DNA of 64,000 bases from Theocolax elegans. Taxonomy: Eukaryota; Arthropoda; Insecta; Hymenoptera; Cerocephalidae. The position numbers and the translations under genes were made by a program. Shown in pieces: positions 23,064-35,390 of the stretch; within the stretch, counting starts at the first letter, position 1, and each line of letters starts with the position of its first letter. Under the pieces are notes generated by a model. That model saw nothing but the letters and a program-made list of their open reading frames with translations, was not told the DNA's origin and did not search any database. The stretch is from contig CM047426.1 in assembly GCA_026168455.1 (NCBI GenBank), forward strand, positions 38,193,175 to 38,257,174, read 5' to 3'.

Positions 23064-25914
23064 TGATTATAGTTTTTTTGAACATGAAGAATACGAATTT
23101 GAAAACTTAAATGCTTTCAACAATCAAGTACATATAAAAAACAACGAATTATTCATTATCCATATAAATATAAGAAGTCTACAGGCAAATTTTGGAAATT
23201 TGGAAATATTTTTGAATACTTTTGAAAGAAAACCTGATGTAATAGTTTGCACCGAAACCTGGATACTACATCATTATCGGTACTTTTTCTTGGACAATTA
23301 TAAAATATACTATAATGGCAGCAATTTAAATAAGGCAGATGGAGTTGTTGTGTACATCAAAAATAACTTAAAAGAAACTACAAGTATGGAGAAAATTGGT
23401 AATATTTCATTTGTGAATTCTAACGTCTCGCTGAGTGAGGGAAGAAACATCAAGATTACAGCAGCATACAGATGTCACAATACAACAAGAACTGAATTTA
23501 TTGATGCATTAAAAACTCTAATGATTAATAATATCAAGATCAAAAACCACTGCATTATCGGTGATTTTAATATTGATTTGTTAGACACGGAATCCTCTTT
23601 AGTAAATGACTATTTAAATAATTTCTTAGAATATAAATATATGCCATTTTTTAAAAAAATAACGAGACCAAATATAAACAATGCTGCAACTGGATCTTGT
23701 ATTGATAATATTTTTATAAAATCAGATTTAAATAATGTATTCTCATATAAAATTCTAAACAGTTTCACTGATCACTATCCACTTTTTGTAACAATAAATG
23801 CGGAACCAGTTGTTATCAAGAAAGATAATTGTATAAAATCTATCGATTATAAGATATTAGTAAATGAGTGTAAAAAAGTGGATTGGGATTGCTTTTCAAA
23901 TATACGTGATCCAAATGTGGCACTTGATAATTTTCTGAAAGTAATTAAGAATCTAATAATAAGCTCCACTGTAGGCAAAAAACGTACTACAAAAAATGCG
24001 AGAAAAAAATGGATAACCAAAGCAATTATAAAGTCTTGTTTGACAAAAGAAAGATTATATAGGCAATTAAGAAAGCACCCAGACAATCATGAGATAAAGA
24101 ATAAATATAATACTTATACAAAATCTTTAAACAAGGTTATCAAAGAGGCAAAAACCTTATACGAAAAAAAAGAATTTCAAAAACATAGTAATAATAAAAA
24201 GAAGCTATGGCGCTTCATTAATGACAAAATTCAGAAGAAGGATAATTTAGACAACAGTTGTCATTTACTAGTGCAAGATAAATTAAAGGTCACTGACCCT
24301 CAAGGTATAACTAATATTTTTAACAACTTTTTTAAGGATATTGGACCTAAACTAGCTAAAGAAATAATAATTCCATCATTATGTCAGACTGAATCGCTCA
24401 AAATTAATTATAATTCGATTTTTATTTCTCCAACAAATGAATATGAAATATATAAAATCATTTCTGGGATGAATAATACAACTGGAGGTCCAGACGGAAT
24501 TAGTGTGAGCACATTAAAGCTTATAACTAAATATGTTTGTACGCCATTAAAACATATTTTTAATTTATGCATTGAGAAAGCTATTTGGCCATGTGCACTC
24601 AAAAATGCGGAAGTAGTTCCAATATATAAATCAGGTGATAGAACTCAGCCAACTAACTATAGACCAATATCACTAATTTCAAATGTTGCCAAAATACTGG
24701 AAAAAATTATACATTCAAGACTAAGTAGCTTCTTTGATACCAATAAAATTTTATCAGACAAACAATTTGGATTTTTAAAAAATAAAGGAACTTCTGATGC
24801 TTTAAATCTTTTAACAAAATATATCTACAATAAAATTGATAATAATGAACCAACTTTAGCAACTTTTATTGATTTGTCAAAAGCTTTTGACACTGTAAAT
24901 CATATGAAACTTCTTGCTAAACTTGAAGCACATGGGATTAGAGGTATTGCTCTAGAACTGTTAAAAAGCTATTTAACTGACAGACATCAAGTAGTAAAAT
25001 TAAAAAATGTTAAAAGTAGTAGTATTCTGATAACAATGGGAGTACCACAAGGCACAATATTGGGGCCTTTGCTATTTTTAGTTTATATTAACAATCTTTT
25101 AGATATAAGTGATGATAATGATAATTGTATTATATCATCTTATGCGGATGATACAGTTGTACTAAGTTCAGGTAAAAGTTGGAACCAAGCAGAAGCAGTT
25201 ATGAATAACTGTTTAATTAAGTTAAATGTCTGGGTGGCAAGTAATGAACTATCTCTAAATTTAAATAAGACAGTTTTTATGGCTTTTGGAAGCTACTGTG
25301 ATAGTGTACCGAATAGTTTAAATATAAATATAGGCGGTCACTTACTTAATAGAGTTGAATTTACTAAATATTTGGGGATTATAGTTGATTATAATTTAAA
25401 ATGGAATTATCATATAATGCATGTACTAAAGAAGACTCGATACTTGCTTTTTATTATGAGGAAGTTAAAAGCAATACTATCACCAAAATTTTTATTACAG
25501 GTTTATTATGCCTTTTTTCATAGTATTGCAACTTACGGTATTATTGCTTGGGGAGGAGCTTATAATAATGTTTTAGATTTACTACACTCTTTACAAAAGA
25601 GACTTATTAAAATTGTTAATATTGAGGTTGATAAACGACCGTTGTCCATCAAATAAATTTTTATATTTAATTCAATAATGTACTATTACCAGGAATTAAA
25701 AGATAAATTTTTATCATCTTCTAGTAAAACCAGGAACAAAACTTTAATTTTACCGTCGACAAAAAAAGCGATCAGTCAAAAAGAAAGTAGCTTCAATGCA
25801 ATAAAATTCTTTAATGTCTTACCTAATGATCTCAAAATTCTCAAAGGAAGCAAACAGTCGATCAAGAATAAATTGAGAATTTTCATATCTAATAATATTG
25901 ATTTATTTAAATAG
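23053..25914 (+). pseudogene. LINE ORF2, endonuclease and reverse transcriptase, one in-frame stop
   Basis: I choose the ATG at 23053, which overlaps the ORF1 stop, over the upstream ATG at 22981. The endonuclease carries HINIRSLQANFGNLE, the Glu of CTETW, GDFNIDLLDTES and SFTDHYPLFV. RT carries GGPDGISVSTLKLI, NYRPISLISNVAKILEK, FGFLKNKGTSDAL, TFIDLSKAFDTVNH, GVPQGTILGPLLFLVYIN and SSYADDTVVLSS, so all catalytic boxes are present. A single TAA at 25654-25656 (probably CAA to TAA) cuts off the last 86 codons, which remain open in the same frame to 25914. Otherwise it looks functional. Confidence 0.9.
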
Positions 25915-26171
25915 AAAATCAAATGTATTTCAGTTTAATGGTTAGATTAAAAATTTTTATATAGCACATAATGTAAACATAATTTTGTTATAGTTTTAAG
26001 ATTTATATTTTTTGTTATACTTTTAAGATATTTTATACCGGACCTACGTACAGGTACAATGTATTGGACCTTTGTAGGATGTTTTGTTAAGTCAAACATA
26101 TTATTTATGTCTTGATTTTGGCAACATAATGTATTTTCTGGTGAATAAATAAATAAAAATAAATAAATAAA

Positions 26172-27785
26172 AAGAATCACGGAAGAAAGCATTTACACCT
26201 TAGGCAAAGTTAACATCCATTTTCCAAAGTTTGAAATTGAATTCCACATAATAAATGACAACCAGCCTATAATTGAAGAGGGTTTACTGGGAAGTGATTT
26301 TTTCTGTCAATTAGGTGCAAAAATTGATTATGCGAAAAGAATGTTAAGAGTTGTAGACGTCTGTATTTCTTTTGTAGAAGAAAATATATTATTGATCGAA
26401 ATAAAGGAAATGTATGAAGACCCCACGATTAACGTCATAAAAAAACGTAACAGTATGTTGAACGAGAAAACGGGAACGCGTAAGGGAATTTTCGCTAACC
26501 CTATGAGTGTCGATGCAAGAGAGGGTGAGGAAGTCGTAAAGCATATCACTCAGGTAATAAAACCGCCAGAAAAGAATTCGTTTGGGGAAACAGGGAAAAC
26601 AAATTATGCTAATGAAAATTTTCAACGAAGGAAGGTGTCGTTCCGAGAGGTTGAATATATTAATGAGAAAGTATATCTTGCAGAAGAGACGCGAATTCGA
26701 GAACATATAAGCCCATCGCATAAGCAAAAGTCAATTCTAATTGAATTTCAGAGTCAAGTCCGACCGGGTAGTCGAAATCAATTAAAAAATCAGAAAGACA
26801 TTCAAATTCGATCTTAATATAAAAATAAAAAATTAGGAATACAAGATCCCAAGCAAAATATGAATCAAAATCAAATTCCAATTCAAAATCAAATTCTAAA
26901 TCAAAATTCAAGCTCAAATAAAATTCATAATTAAATTCTAAATCAAAATTCAAGTTCAAATAAAATCCAAAATCAAATTCAAAATCTAATACGAGTTCAA
27001 ATGTAATTCAATATCAAAGTCAAATTCAAATTCCAAGCCTAAATCAAGTTTCACGTACGAAGGCACACCGAGAAATTCTTGGGGCACGCTCTGTACTTAT
27101 GTGAAGGACAAATACAGTACATTACCTTTAGTACAGCAACTGTCGTAGTTTTGGGAGCTCTGCTATCCTAAATGACGAAAAAGCGTTTTGTTTTGCGACT
27201 ACAGCGCCACTTTTGAACAGTTCTTATACTATTTTAGGGCAACAGCCGTCCTAAACATTGTATGAATGCACGAATAATGTAGTTGGATATCGGGTACCCC
27301 AAGAATTTTTCAGTGCAGTATTAGTACTTAAATCTAACGTATGTAAATTAATCGAGCAAGAAAACGAAGAAACAAATCAAGAAATTAAAATTATTAAAAA
27401 ATTCGAAATAAATACCAAATCGAACCCAGTTATAAGGGAGATTGATGAAGAATATTTAAATCATGAAATTAACAAAGAAAGATTGCAAAAGCACTCCTCA
27501 AATAAAAAAGATAATCTCTTAAATGAACTCGAGAACAATAAGTCAATTAATAAATCAAGCGCGCGCCTAAACCCAGGATACGAGAACGAAATAAGTAATG
27601 AAAAATATTTTAATTCCAAGGTAAAGAGCAAAGATATGGAAGGTCTTGATAATAATACAACAAATAAAGAAGCATTAGCACAAAATGAAAGAGAATCTCA
27701 TAAAAATGTTATTAAAAATACATTGGAGGGATTAATCAAATTAAGAATTATTTTAAAAAGAAAAGGCGGAGAGAAAAAAAACTAA
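26172..27785 (+). pseudogene. proviral protease C-terminus and pol linker
   Basis: ITEESIYTLGKVNIHFPKFE and EEGLLGSDFF continue the protease from before the LINE. Two open stretches follow (26341-26817; 27258-27785), with hydrophilic, Lys/Asn/Glu-rich sequence. Between them 26850-27050 is a decayed AAATTC-type repeat and 27060-27250 is foreign-looking sequence with no coding match. The linker is unusually long for a gypsy pol, so expansion or insertion is likely. Confidence 0.6.
26850..27050. repeat. degenerate (AAATTC)n-type repeat
   Basis: Irregular repetition of AAATTCAAAATC-like units gives Asn/Gln-rich frames on plus and Phe/Asp/Glu-rich frames on minus. Neither is a plausible protein. 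Confidence 0.7.
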
Positions 27786-27786
27786 A

Positions 27787-29476
27787 CTACTAAAAGGTAG
27801 TAATGAAGTTTATCGCTTAGCATGCGTCATACCAGAGAGGAGAGCAAAAAAGGTAAAATCAGTACTACGACTTGACCATTTGGCTGCTGATGAAAGAGAA
27901 GAAATAGAAAAACTAATTGAAAAATATAGCGACATTTTTTACCTTTTGGGTGAAAAATTAACAGCAACACATATTTTAAAATTAACAATCTCAACAACGG
28001 ACGATGTACCAATAACTTCAAAACAATACCGATTACCTCCGGTACATAAAGAAGATGTTTTCTAGTTCCTAAGGAAGAGGACATACAAGGACGCAAGCAA
28101 TACAGAATGGTGATCGATTATTGCAAATTAAATGCGAAAACCTTAGGCAACCAATTTCCGTTACCGAATATAACTGAAACAATACACCAATTGAGCGGAT
28201 CAAAAAAAATTCTCAACTGTTGATCTTAAGGCCTCATAGCATCAAATAGAAATTGACGAACGAGGACGTCACAAAACCACGTTTGTTACAAATGGAGATT
28301 TGTACCATTTTAACCAAGGAAGCTGCGGACTACGAACAATGCCGGCTACATTCTCAAGAGCACTTTCAATTGCACTCGCTGGACTTATCAATAAAGAACT
28401 TTTTTGCTTTATTGACGATAGTATCTGTTATTCGGAGACTCTACAAGAGCATATTTAAAGATTAGAGAATTTTTTTTATTAGATTGCGAAAAGCGGTTTT
28501 AAAATTAAATTGGAGAAATGTGAATGTTTAAAAAAAACAGTTACATACTTAGGTCATGTTATAAGTGCAGAAGGAATTAAACCATATTCGCGAAACACTG
28601 AAGCTGTACGAAAATTTCCACGTCCTCAAAATGCTAAAAAATATCAAGCAATTTTTGGGTCACGCGGATTACTATAGAAGATTTATTTATCAATTTTCAA
28701 AAATTGCTAAACCTTTAACGGATTTATTAAAAAAGGACGTTCAATTTAGATGGTCAGAAGAAACAGAAAAGGCATTTGAGTCATTACGCATTAGCTTATG
28801 CGAAAAGCAATGTGAGATAGGAAAAGATCAACCCGTTGCATACGTTTCTCAAGTTCTTTCAGATGTTGAAAAACGATGGGACACATTTAATAAAGAAGGA
28901 CTAGCAATGGCATTTTGCATTAAGCAATTCCGACCATATTTATTTCGACGAAAATTTTATCTTATAACAGATCATAAACCACTGGTATGGTTACAAACGC
29001 ACAAGGACTCGAACTCACGAGTTATGCGATGGCGTCTAATGCTCGCAGAGAACGATTTCGAAATTAAATACAGACCCGGTCGTCTAAATGTAGCAGACGC
29101 ACTGTCTAGAAACCCCATAAGAAAGGTCCTAGTTATTACAAGAAGCAAGGCAATTGACGATAGATCAGAATGTACAAAGAATGCGACAGGTGATGAGTCC
29201 GAGTCTAGCCTAGTTGAACCACCACGGAGGAAGACCACGAGAGCAAAAGCGGGTCGCCAGGCAGGCCAGCGATATTTAGACGCGATAGAGGCTCTTCGCC
29301 CGCAAAGGGAAAGGAAGCAGAAAAGCGAGATGCAAGCGAACGAACAACCACCGGACCATGGAGAAAGAATTCACGACGGTAAGGAGGGGGAATATTTCGA
29401 GCCGGAACACTTTATCACTTGGAAAATTCTCGGTTACGCTTACTCGAAAATCTTGATCATGTTAATGAATCAATAA
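27787..29476 (+). pseudogene. pol: proviral RT and RNase H, broken
   Basis: RT starts with a VLRLDHLAADEREEIEKLIE segment and reaches PPVHKE at 28060, where a short stretch is deleted. It continues in other frames with YRMVIDYCKLNAKTLGNQFP, LYHFNQGSCGLRTMPATFSR and the active site FIDDSICYSE (about 28410). From 28565 an open frame gives the connection domain (IKQFLGHADYYRRFI) and RNase H. The RNase H has lost the segment with its first catalytic Asp: the frame goes from SLRISLCEKQ straight to CEIGKDQPVAYVSQVLS. The later Glu (KEGLAMAF) and Asp (LITDHKPLVWL) remain. The enzyme cannot be active. Confidence 0.85.
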
Positions 29477-29814
29477 TTGAAAAGGACCCGCAATTTAGTT
29501 CTGATGAAATAAACGAAGAAACGCCGATCTATGAAGAACAATTTAACGAAAATATTGATAAACAAGCAATTATTAGGTGCAGAGAAAAATAATTTATGCG
29601 TAAGGACAATTATATGTATTTTGTCACTACAACAGGAGAACCATGAGACGATGGCTCCGCAATTAAAACTACAGCATAAATGACCAAGATTCAAGGAAAT
29701 ACAGATTGAAGTACCAGTCTTGATAAATGTAAATACAAAACTTCACATAGCATTACCGATACGCACAGAATCGTTAATCGGGCTAAGTGGAATTGATAGT
29801 AACCTAAATTTATT

Positions 29815-30830
29815 GTGCGAAAATCTATATTCAACATTAGAAACAGCAAAGATAAAATCAATAAGTATGGCGAAAACGTAAAATTAATTGTTTGCTTAGG
29901 TTTAATACGATATCCGACACTAGGCGAGCGAATTCCGATTACAGCAGAAGCTCACTGTTCGGCGATAGGAGGACATGAAGGCGTCACAAAAACCTATAAC
30001 CGTAAAAAGCAACATTATAACTGGGAGAATTTAAAGATAGAGGTACAGGATTTTATAAGAAAATGTTTGAATTGCCAAATAAAGAAATTGGTTAGGGTTA
30101 AAACTAGTGCTCCAACGGTCATTACAAACTCGGGAACGCACGCTATGGACCGAATAAGTTTGGATATTATTGGTCCGTTATGCAAGACCAATCGAGGAAA
30201 TGAATACATTTTAACCTTCCAAGACTTATTAATTAAATTTGTATTAGTTGAACCATTAGCGCGAATTTCGGCAATGGATGTAGCGAATGGTTTAATAAGA
30301 AAAATCATATGTATATTTGGAGCACCTCGAATAATTCTTACAAATCAAGGTACGAATTTCATGAGTAAATTAATGAAAAAAATAGCAAAAATATTTAGAA
30401 CTAAACAAACTAGAACCACGGCGTTCTACTCACAATCAAAGGGGGCACTTGAAAGATCACATTTAAGTCTCATTGAATACTTGAAATTTGTTGTACATAG
30501 TAAGCGAACAGATTGGGACGATTATCTAGATTTGGCTACTTTCAATTTTAACTCGGGAATTAGTGAGTCTACATGTCATACGCCGTTTGAATTTGTGTTC
30601 GGACGACTGGCACGCACACCCTCAAAAACCTTAAAAAAATCTTTTGAAGGCAAAACTCCGAACGGAGAAATACTACATTAACTAAATTTGACGATCAATA
30701 CTCGGGTCCATTTTTAGTTCTAGATGTTTCCGACAATGGGAATGTAAAAATTCAAATAAATGGAAATTAAATAAAATATTGCACGTAAATCGCTTACGCA
30801 AATCGCATATCGAAACCGAATAAGCTTTGT
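29815..30830 (+). pseudogene. proviral integrase, catalytic Asp lost
   Basis: The HHCC module is intact (HCSAIGGHEG ... CLNCQ). The core has the first Asp in SLDIIGPLC. The second acidic residue is Asn at codon 30343-30345 (ILTNQGTNF), and the Glu is in KGALERSHLSL. A Ty3/gypsy-type C-terminus follows, out of frame, to about 30830. The frame is open from 29815 to 30681. A missing D of the D,D-35-E triad means no strand transfer. Confidence 0.85.
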
Positions 30831-31073
30831 CGATGTTTAAATTTAATAGCATGACGAATGTAAAATAAAAATTATAAGCCATGTATATAGAAAAGTTTTA
30901 ACAATGATATGTATATTCACAAATGCAAAAATGCTAAGGAAATCAATAAAGAAACAGTCAACAGATTCTGATAAGTGTAAGGAAAAAAAAGGGAAAGATA
31001 AAACTAAGCATTTTTGCAAAGGATTTTATAAATAAAAAAACGAACGCTTTCATGAACTTATTTAATGTTGCAG

Positions 31074-33791
31074 ATGAGTTGTAAAACACTATTGGCCATC
31101 ATTTATCTCACAATGATTATGCCAAAGAAAACCTATATTAATGCAATCATAGGGTACGACTGTTCGCAGCACGTCTCAAATTCAACAACATTTTTGTTAA
31201 TTCACGGTGGAAAGCGATATACCTGAACCTGTAGTAAATACAACAAAAATTTATGTACGACTATTGCAATTGAATGATTTTTCTAACACTCACGTAAAGC
31301 TTTGTAAGGTAGAAATAAAAAGATCGGTAACATACTGAGGCGCGTTCTCGCATAGAAAAGACAAAAATAGAGGGAAAGTTCAGTTTATTGATGAAATTTC
31401 AAGGGAAGAATGTAATAGAATGCATGTATACCGCGCACACCGAGTACGAGACGAAGTGATAAGTAACTTAAAACTGAACGGATCGATTGTCCACCCAATG
31501 ACGTTTGTTGGAAAAGTAGATCAAGTGGGAGATTGTAGTAACGCGGGAATGTACGCGGATCCATATAGTATTTTTGACAATGCTATAGTCACGGGCTATA
31601 TTACCATTACTTTAAGGGGAGGTCGTAACAGAGAAAACTGTCAATCAAATATGTCACTGTTTTAGTGCGTAAATGGAAATTTGTATTCTGCACTATTCTC
31701 CTCTTTTAATGGATCAAATTACTTCAAATTTGGCACACATCATTAATTTGGTCAGGAGAATAGTGCTCTGGTTTTAATTTAGTCGAAAAATTTTGTATTA
31801 TTATCATTTACCGTAATTTATCTGACCATTGTATGAGATGCAGTTTAATTACGGTTCTTCACTAATTTTTGCTTCTACGCTATGTCAGGATACAAAATTT
31901 TACCAGAACAATCGTAATAAAGTATAGAATGGAGCTCTGGTAAGATTTTGTACAAAAAATTATGCAAAACAGCTAAAATTAGTTGGCAAATAATAAACAG
32001 TTTTGCAGGTTATCTGCAAAACATATAAGTTTTTTATTTTGCCTAATGGTGGCGCTGTGTAATATTCTTATAGGCCTCGATCTGTCGAATCGATCGGTCA
32101 GCTATTAGACACACATGCGGTGTGCCTTACCTATTGTTATGTATTTACTACATATTATGTGATTCTATAATTATTTTTTTATAACCTCAAATTGTCAAAT
32201 CTGTCAAATCTGTCAACCCATCAATCAGTTTTGTACGACCTCCCCTTAAGGGATTACTATGCACCGGTAAACTTAAATGCTAACGAAGTTATTTTACGAT
32301 CCGATACGCTTTGTAAGTTTAATGAAGATAATTGTATTGACGTAGAAGCAGGTTACGCCTTTTAGGATAGGTTACCAGTACAGGCATGTGAACTCATTAA
32401 ATACTCAGAATTACAAGCGGGTTACGTTAATAAAGTTGTAGAACAAGGCAATGAGCAACATCCGGTATATGTAATAGAATCGAGCGAGATAACCTTTGCT
32501 TTCACAACTTTAGAACGAATTCCGGTGTGTTCTTATGAATGAATTAAAACAGAGCACCCAAATTTATTCTTTCTAGAGGGACCAATAACAGAAACCTTCC
32601 AAGCCGTAAGAACTCCGTCAATAGAGAACCTCGACCTTTTTCCATACGTAAACTCTAAATTCGTTTACGTAGAAAAGCATATTAAAGGACAGTTAAAAAC
32701 GTTATATAGCAATTTAATTTTGCAAAAATGGAATGAAGAGTTATATCAAATGCATTAAGCATTGCGGCAACAGCACCTGACGTTTTTGCATATCAAATCA
32801 TGAAAAAGAGTGGTTACATGGGCTTGGTAGCCGGAGTAATTGTGCATTTAATGAAGTGCGTACAAATTGACGTTCAACGAAGAGAAACTACGAAATATTA
32901 CGAAGAGTTACCAATAACCAAAGATGGCAAGGATTATTTTTTGACGCCAAGGACACACATTTAAAATAATATGGGACAGAAGCTGCCTGCAGTGTTCTGA
33001 TTCCTCCCATGTTCTTACTAGGGGAAGATTGGTTCACTATTTTACCAAGAGGAACAACTAAGGGAGTAAAACCACACATTTTAAAACTAACTACTAAAAA
33101 TGACTCGAATTACGCAGAACCAACCGAACTTTACACCCAAGCGGAAATCCAAGCACTAAGACAACACCTTATGCTCCCCGTAGAAAGGCCAGCCATGTTG
33201 AACACAGTTGCATTAGGAATGACCGGGAAAAAGGCAGCTAAAAACGGTATACCTATTGCCCGATTATTCGATAAAGAAGTGCTGACAGAATTAGCAAATA
33301 ACACTTGGATAAAAATTTGGCGGCAATTATACACTTTCGGATCATTCAGTGCGGCTATTATAGGCATTTTTATGATAGGGCGTTTAATAAAATTTTTAGT
33401 TAATACCATTTTACATGGTTATGTTTTGTATAGTTTATATGCGTGGTCACTTCATATTATAGGAGCCATTTGGAATTCAATCACCCAATTATTACTGCAC
33501 GTCGCAAGGGATAAACCAACGCGTGACGCAAGGAAAAAGAGGGAAGAACAAGCTACGCCTTCGGAAGTAGCGGGCACTCGAGCGGAACATTTTTAAGACT
33601 CGCACGTACATTTCGCCCCGCCCGAACCTAGCACCTACACGGCACAACCCACTGTGGTAAGAGTCAATGAGTCAGGAGAGGGTAAAATAGTAAGTTGCGG
33701 AGCTCAAAATAATCTATATCCGCAAATATTTATAGAACCGGATATATCTTCTCTACCGCCACGCAGAAAACGCAAATTCGATAACGTGTAA
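31074..33791 (+). pseudogene. env: env-like glycoprotein 1, resembling chuvirus glycoprotein
   Basis: Chosen start ATG 31074 follows a TTGCAG acceptor-like site and gives a signal peptide (MSCKTLLAIIYLTMIMPK). The ectodomain reads IIGYDCSQHVSNSTTFLL, then C-rich segments (HVKLCKVEIKRS, SREECNRMHVYRAH, MYADPYSIFDN). It is split by a MITE at 31616-32245 and resumes with VILRSDTLCKFNEDNC. Further stops and frameshifts occur near 31340, 32365, 32540 and 32757. From 33009 a clean frame carries the membrane-proximal part, long hydrophobic segments (SAAIIGIFMIGRLIKFLV) and a basic tail; after a TAA (33594) the same frame stays open to 33791. The pattern recalls class III-type glycoproteins of chuviruses, which are known as endogenous copies in insects. 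The family call is by motif only. Confidence 0.6.
31616..32245. mobile_element. 630-bp TTAA MITE (piggyBac-type) inside env 1
   Basis: Perfect 12-bp inverted ends GGGGAGGTCGTA / TACGACCTCCCC are flanked on both sides by TTAA (31612-31615 and 32246-32249), the target duplication of piggyBac-type transposons. No transposase frame is present. Its ends resemble those of the 5.8-kb element at 47178-52984. A perfect 9-bp hairpin lies at 32000-32022. Confidence 0.85.
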
Positions 33792-33889
33792 ATTTTGCTA
33801 TTTCAACTGCAGGTTTTTTTTTAAACAAAAAAAATAAAAGGTGTCATTTATAAAATAAAAAAAAAAATTGTAAAATGGAAAAAAAATAT

Positions 33890-34260
33890 ATACATTAGCA
33901 GAAGTACAAAGATATAATGTTATGGGCGCTTTGATTAATTTGAGAATTCAAATTACATGGGCATCGCAAAAACGAAACGAAAGCACTTTCCAATTCGGCG
34001 TACGAATGGAAAGAATGTTACATAATTATAAAACATTGGGAGAAATAGCACAAGAAGAATGCAGGGAAATAACCGATTCATGCCTACAACGCGAAAATCT
34101 AGTAATTAGGGCATTTTTAAAGGGGCTCGACCGGAAGTCAAAAGATACATTTGTAAACCGAAAATCTACACAAATCTGGACCATGCAATTCGTCATGCGC
34201 GCAATATTCAATATCATTTAGATGACTTGAGAATGTTTAGAAAACGGTGTTCGATTATTC
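33890..34260 (+). pseudogene. gag: second gag fragment, downstream of env 1
   Basis: An open frame from 33922 reads LGALINLRIQ-like capsid C-terminus (here GALINLRIQITWASQKRNES, FQFGVRMERML, LVIRAFLKGLD), then LDHAIRHARNIQYHLDD in another frame. It covers the same region of Gag as 20640-20920 but is clearly diverged from it. A gag segment after env is out of place and implies recombination with, or insertion of, another gypsy-type element. Confidence 0.6.
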
Positions 34261-34694
34261 TACAGTAATTAATTTAAATACATAAAATAAATAATCGATT
34301 TTTTTTATCCATACAGAATTGAATGGACGATGGTGTAGATCGATGGGAAAATCGAAACCTTTCATGCTACAGGCCAATTCTGCCGCATCCAGTTCTTTTC
34401 TACGCAAGATTATAGTAACCTTTTGCGATAAATACTAATGAAATATTATTAGCAAATCTGTCTAAGTACTTTATGGACAAAAGACTCAATTAATCTTAGG
34501 ACTAAAAATTAATATTACATAAAATAAGGGAACGTAATATATATATATAGTTCATTATTTATTTACTTGCTACAGTTTGTGGTTTGCCTATCGATATAAA
34601 GTTTTAATTAAGAATTAAAGATATATATATATATATACATAATACCTATATTTAGACAGTATAGGAATATTCTATAAGTTTAAACAGTATACTA
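34261..34694. other. AT-rich spacer with an acceptor-like site
   Basis: No gene is seen. A pyrimidine run plus ATCCATACAG at about 34297-34316 looks like a splice acceptor. Two (AT)n tracts lie at about 34537-34550 and 34620-34640. Confidence 0.4.
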
Positions 34695-34709
34695 TATTAA
34701 TAAAAAAAA

Positions 34710-35090
34710 ATGTCAGTTTTAATAAGAAATTGGGAGCGACTTTGCTATTTTTGTCATAATACATACCTGTGTCATTATTGTTATACGACAAAATTATCAC
34801 ACATAGAAAAAATTCGGTTTTCATTAAGTGCTACACGAACGATACGCGGATTAATTTGTACTTTTACTGATCTAAAATGTTTAAGTTGCGGACTCCCAAT
34901 TCCTTTCAAAAGTTGTCTTATCGAGCAAGAAGTATGTACTAACGCGCGTAAATGGCGGACTACACGAATGTATAACATCGCAATTACAACATCGAAAACA
35001 ACTTAAATGGAATTTCTTGACTCCAGCGCGAGTAAATAAACAAAATAGTATTCTATTCGAAGAGAGCACGAAAGTATTATGTAAACGAAG
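34710..35090 (+). pseudogene. small Cys-rich frame of unknown function, one frameshift
   Basis: I do not recognise this gene. From 34710 a frame begins MSVLIRNWERLCYFCHNTYL and carries C-X2-C, C-X2-C, then C-X6-C-X2-C (LCYFCHNTYLCHYC; CTFTDLKCLSCG), about 50 residues apart, which suggests a zinc-binding fold. Near 34940 the frame shifts; the other frame is open and reads GGLHECITSQLQHRKQLKW on to a TAA near 35095, giving about 125 residues in all. It lies between the second gag fragment and env 2. It may be an accessory gene of the second element. Spacing of paired Cys recalls small viral zinc-binding regulators, but that is only a resemblance. Confidence 0.45.
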
Positions 35091-35390
35091 CACTTAAGGA
35101 ATCGACCAACATACAGAAACCAGTAGAGCGGAATCAACAAATCCAAAGATTCAAGAGGTGAAAAAAGAAAATGAAGCTGAATGAGAGAAATTATGCGTAT
35201 ACCGATGATATTAAGCGCGTATTGAAATAAATCTCAGAGAAACATAAAAATATGTGTAATTAACATAATACGATAAATTGGAACGCATAGGAAAAATATG
35301 TTAAAAAATATATATATATACAAACGCACATAAATAAAGGAACAATATGTTGAACATAATAAAGTTTTTTATTATTATGTTACAGACAAA

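Larger units (their letters stand above)
21607..26171 (+). mobile_element. Jockey/CR1-like LINE nested in the protease gene
   Basis: The element starts near TTCATTGAATCCAAGATGGC and ends in AAATAAATAAATAAAAA repeats. On either side the two halves of the proviral protease are separated exactly by it. It has two overlapping ORFs, each with a single disabling change, so it is the best-preserved non-LTR element in the window. Base composition is strongly A-rich, unlike the GC-rich R1 copies. Border uncertainty is about 15 bp; AGAAT on both sides could be a short target duplication. Confidence 0.85.

Noticed and set aside
26660..26959. 99-codon minus frame rich in Phe, Asp, Glu and Leu
   Set aside because: It is the reverse strand of the AAATTC-type repeat and of the pol linker.
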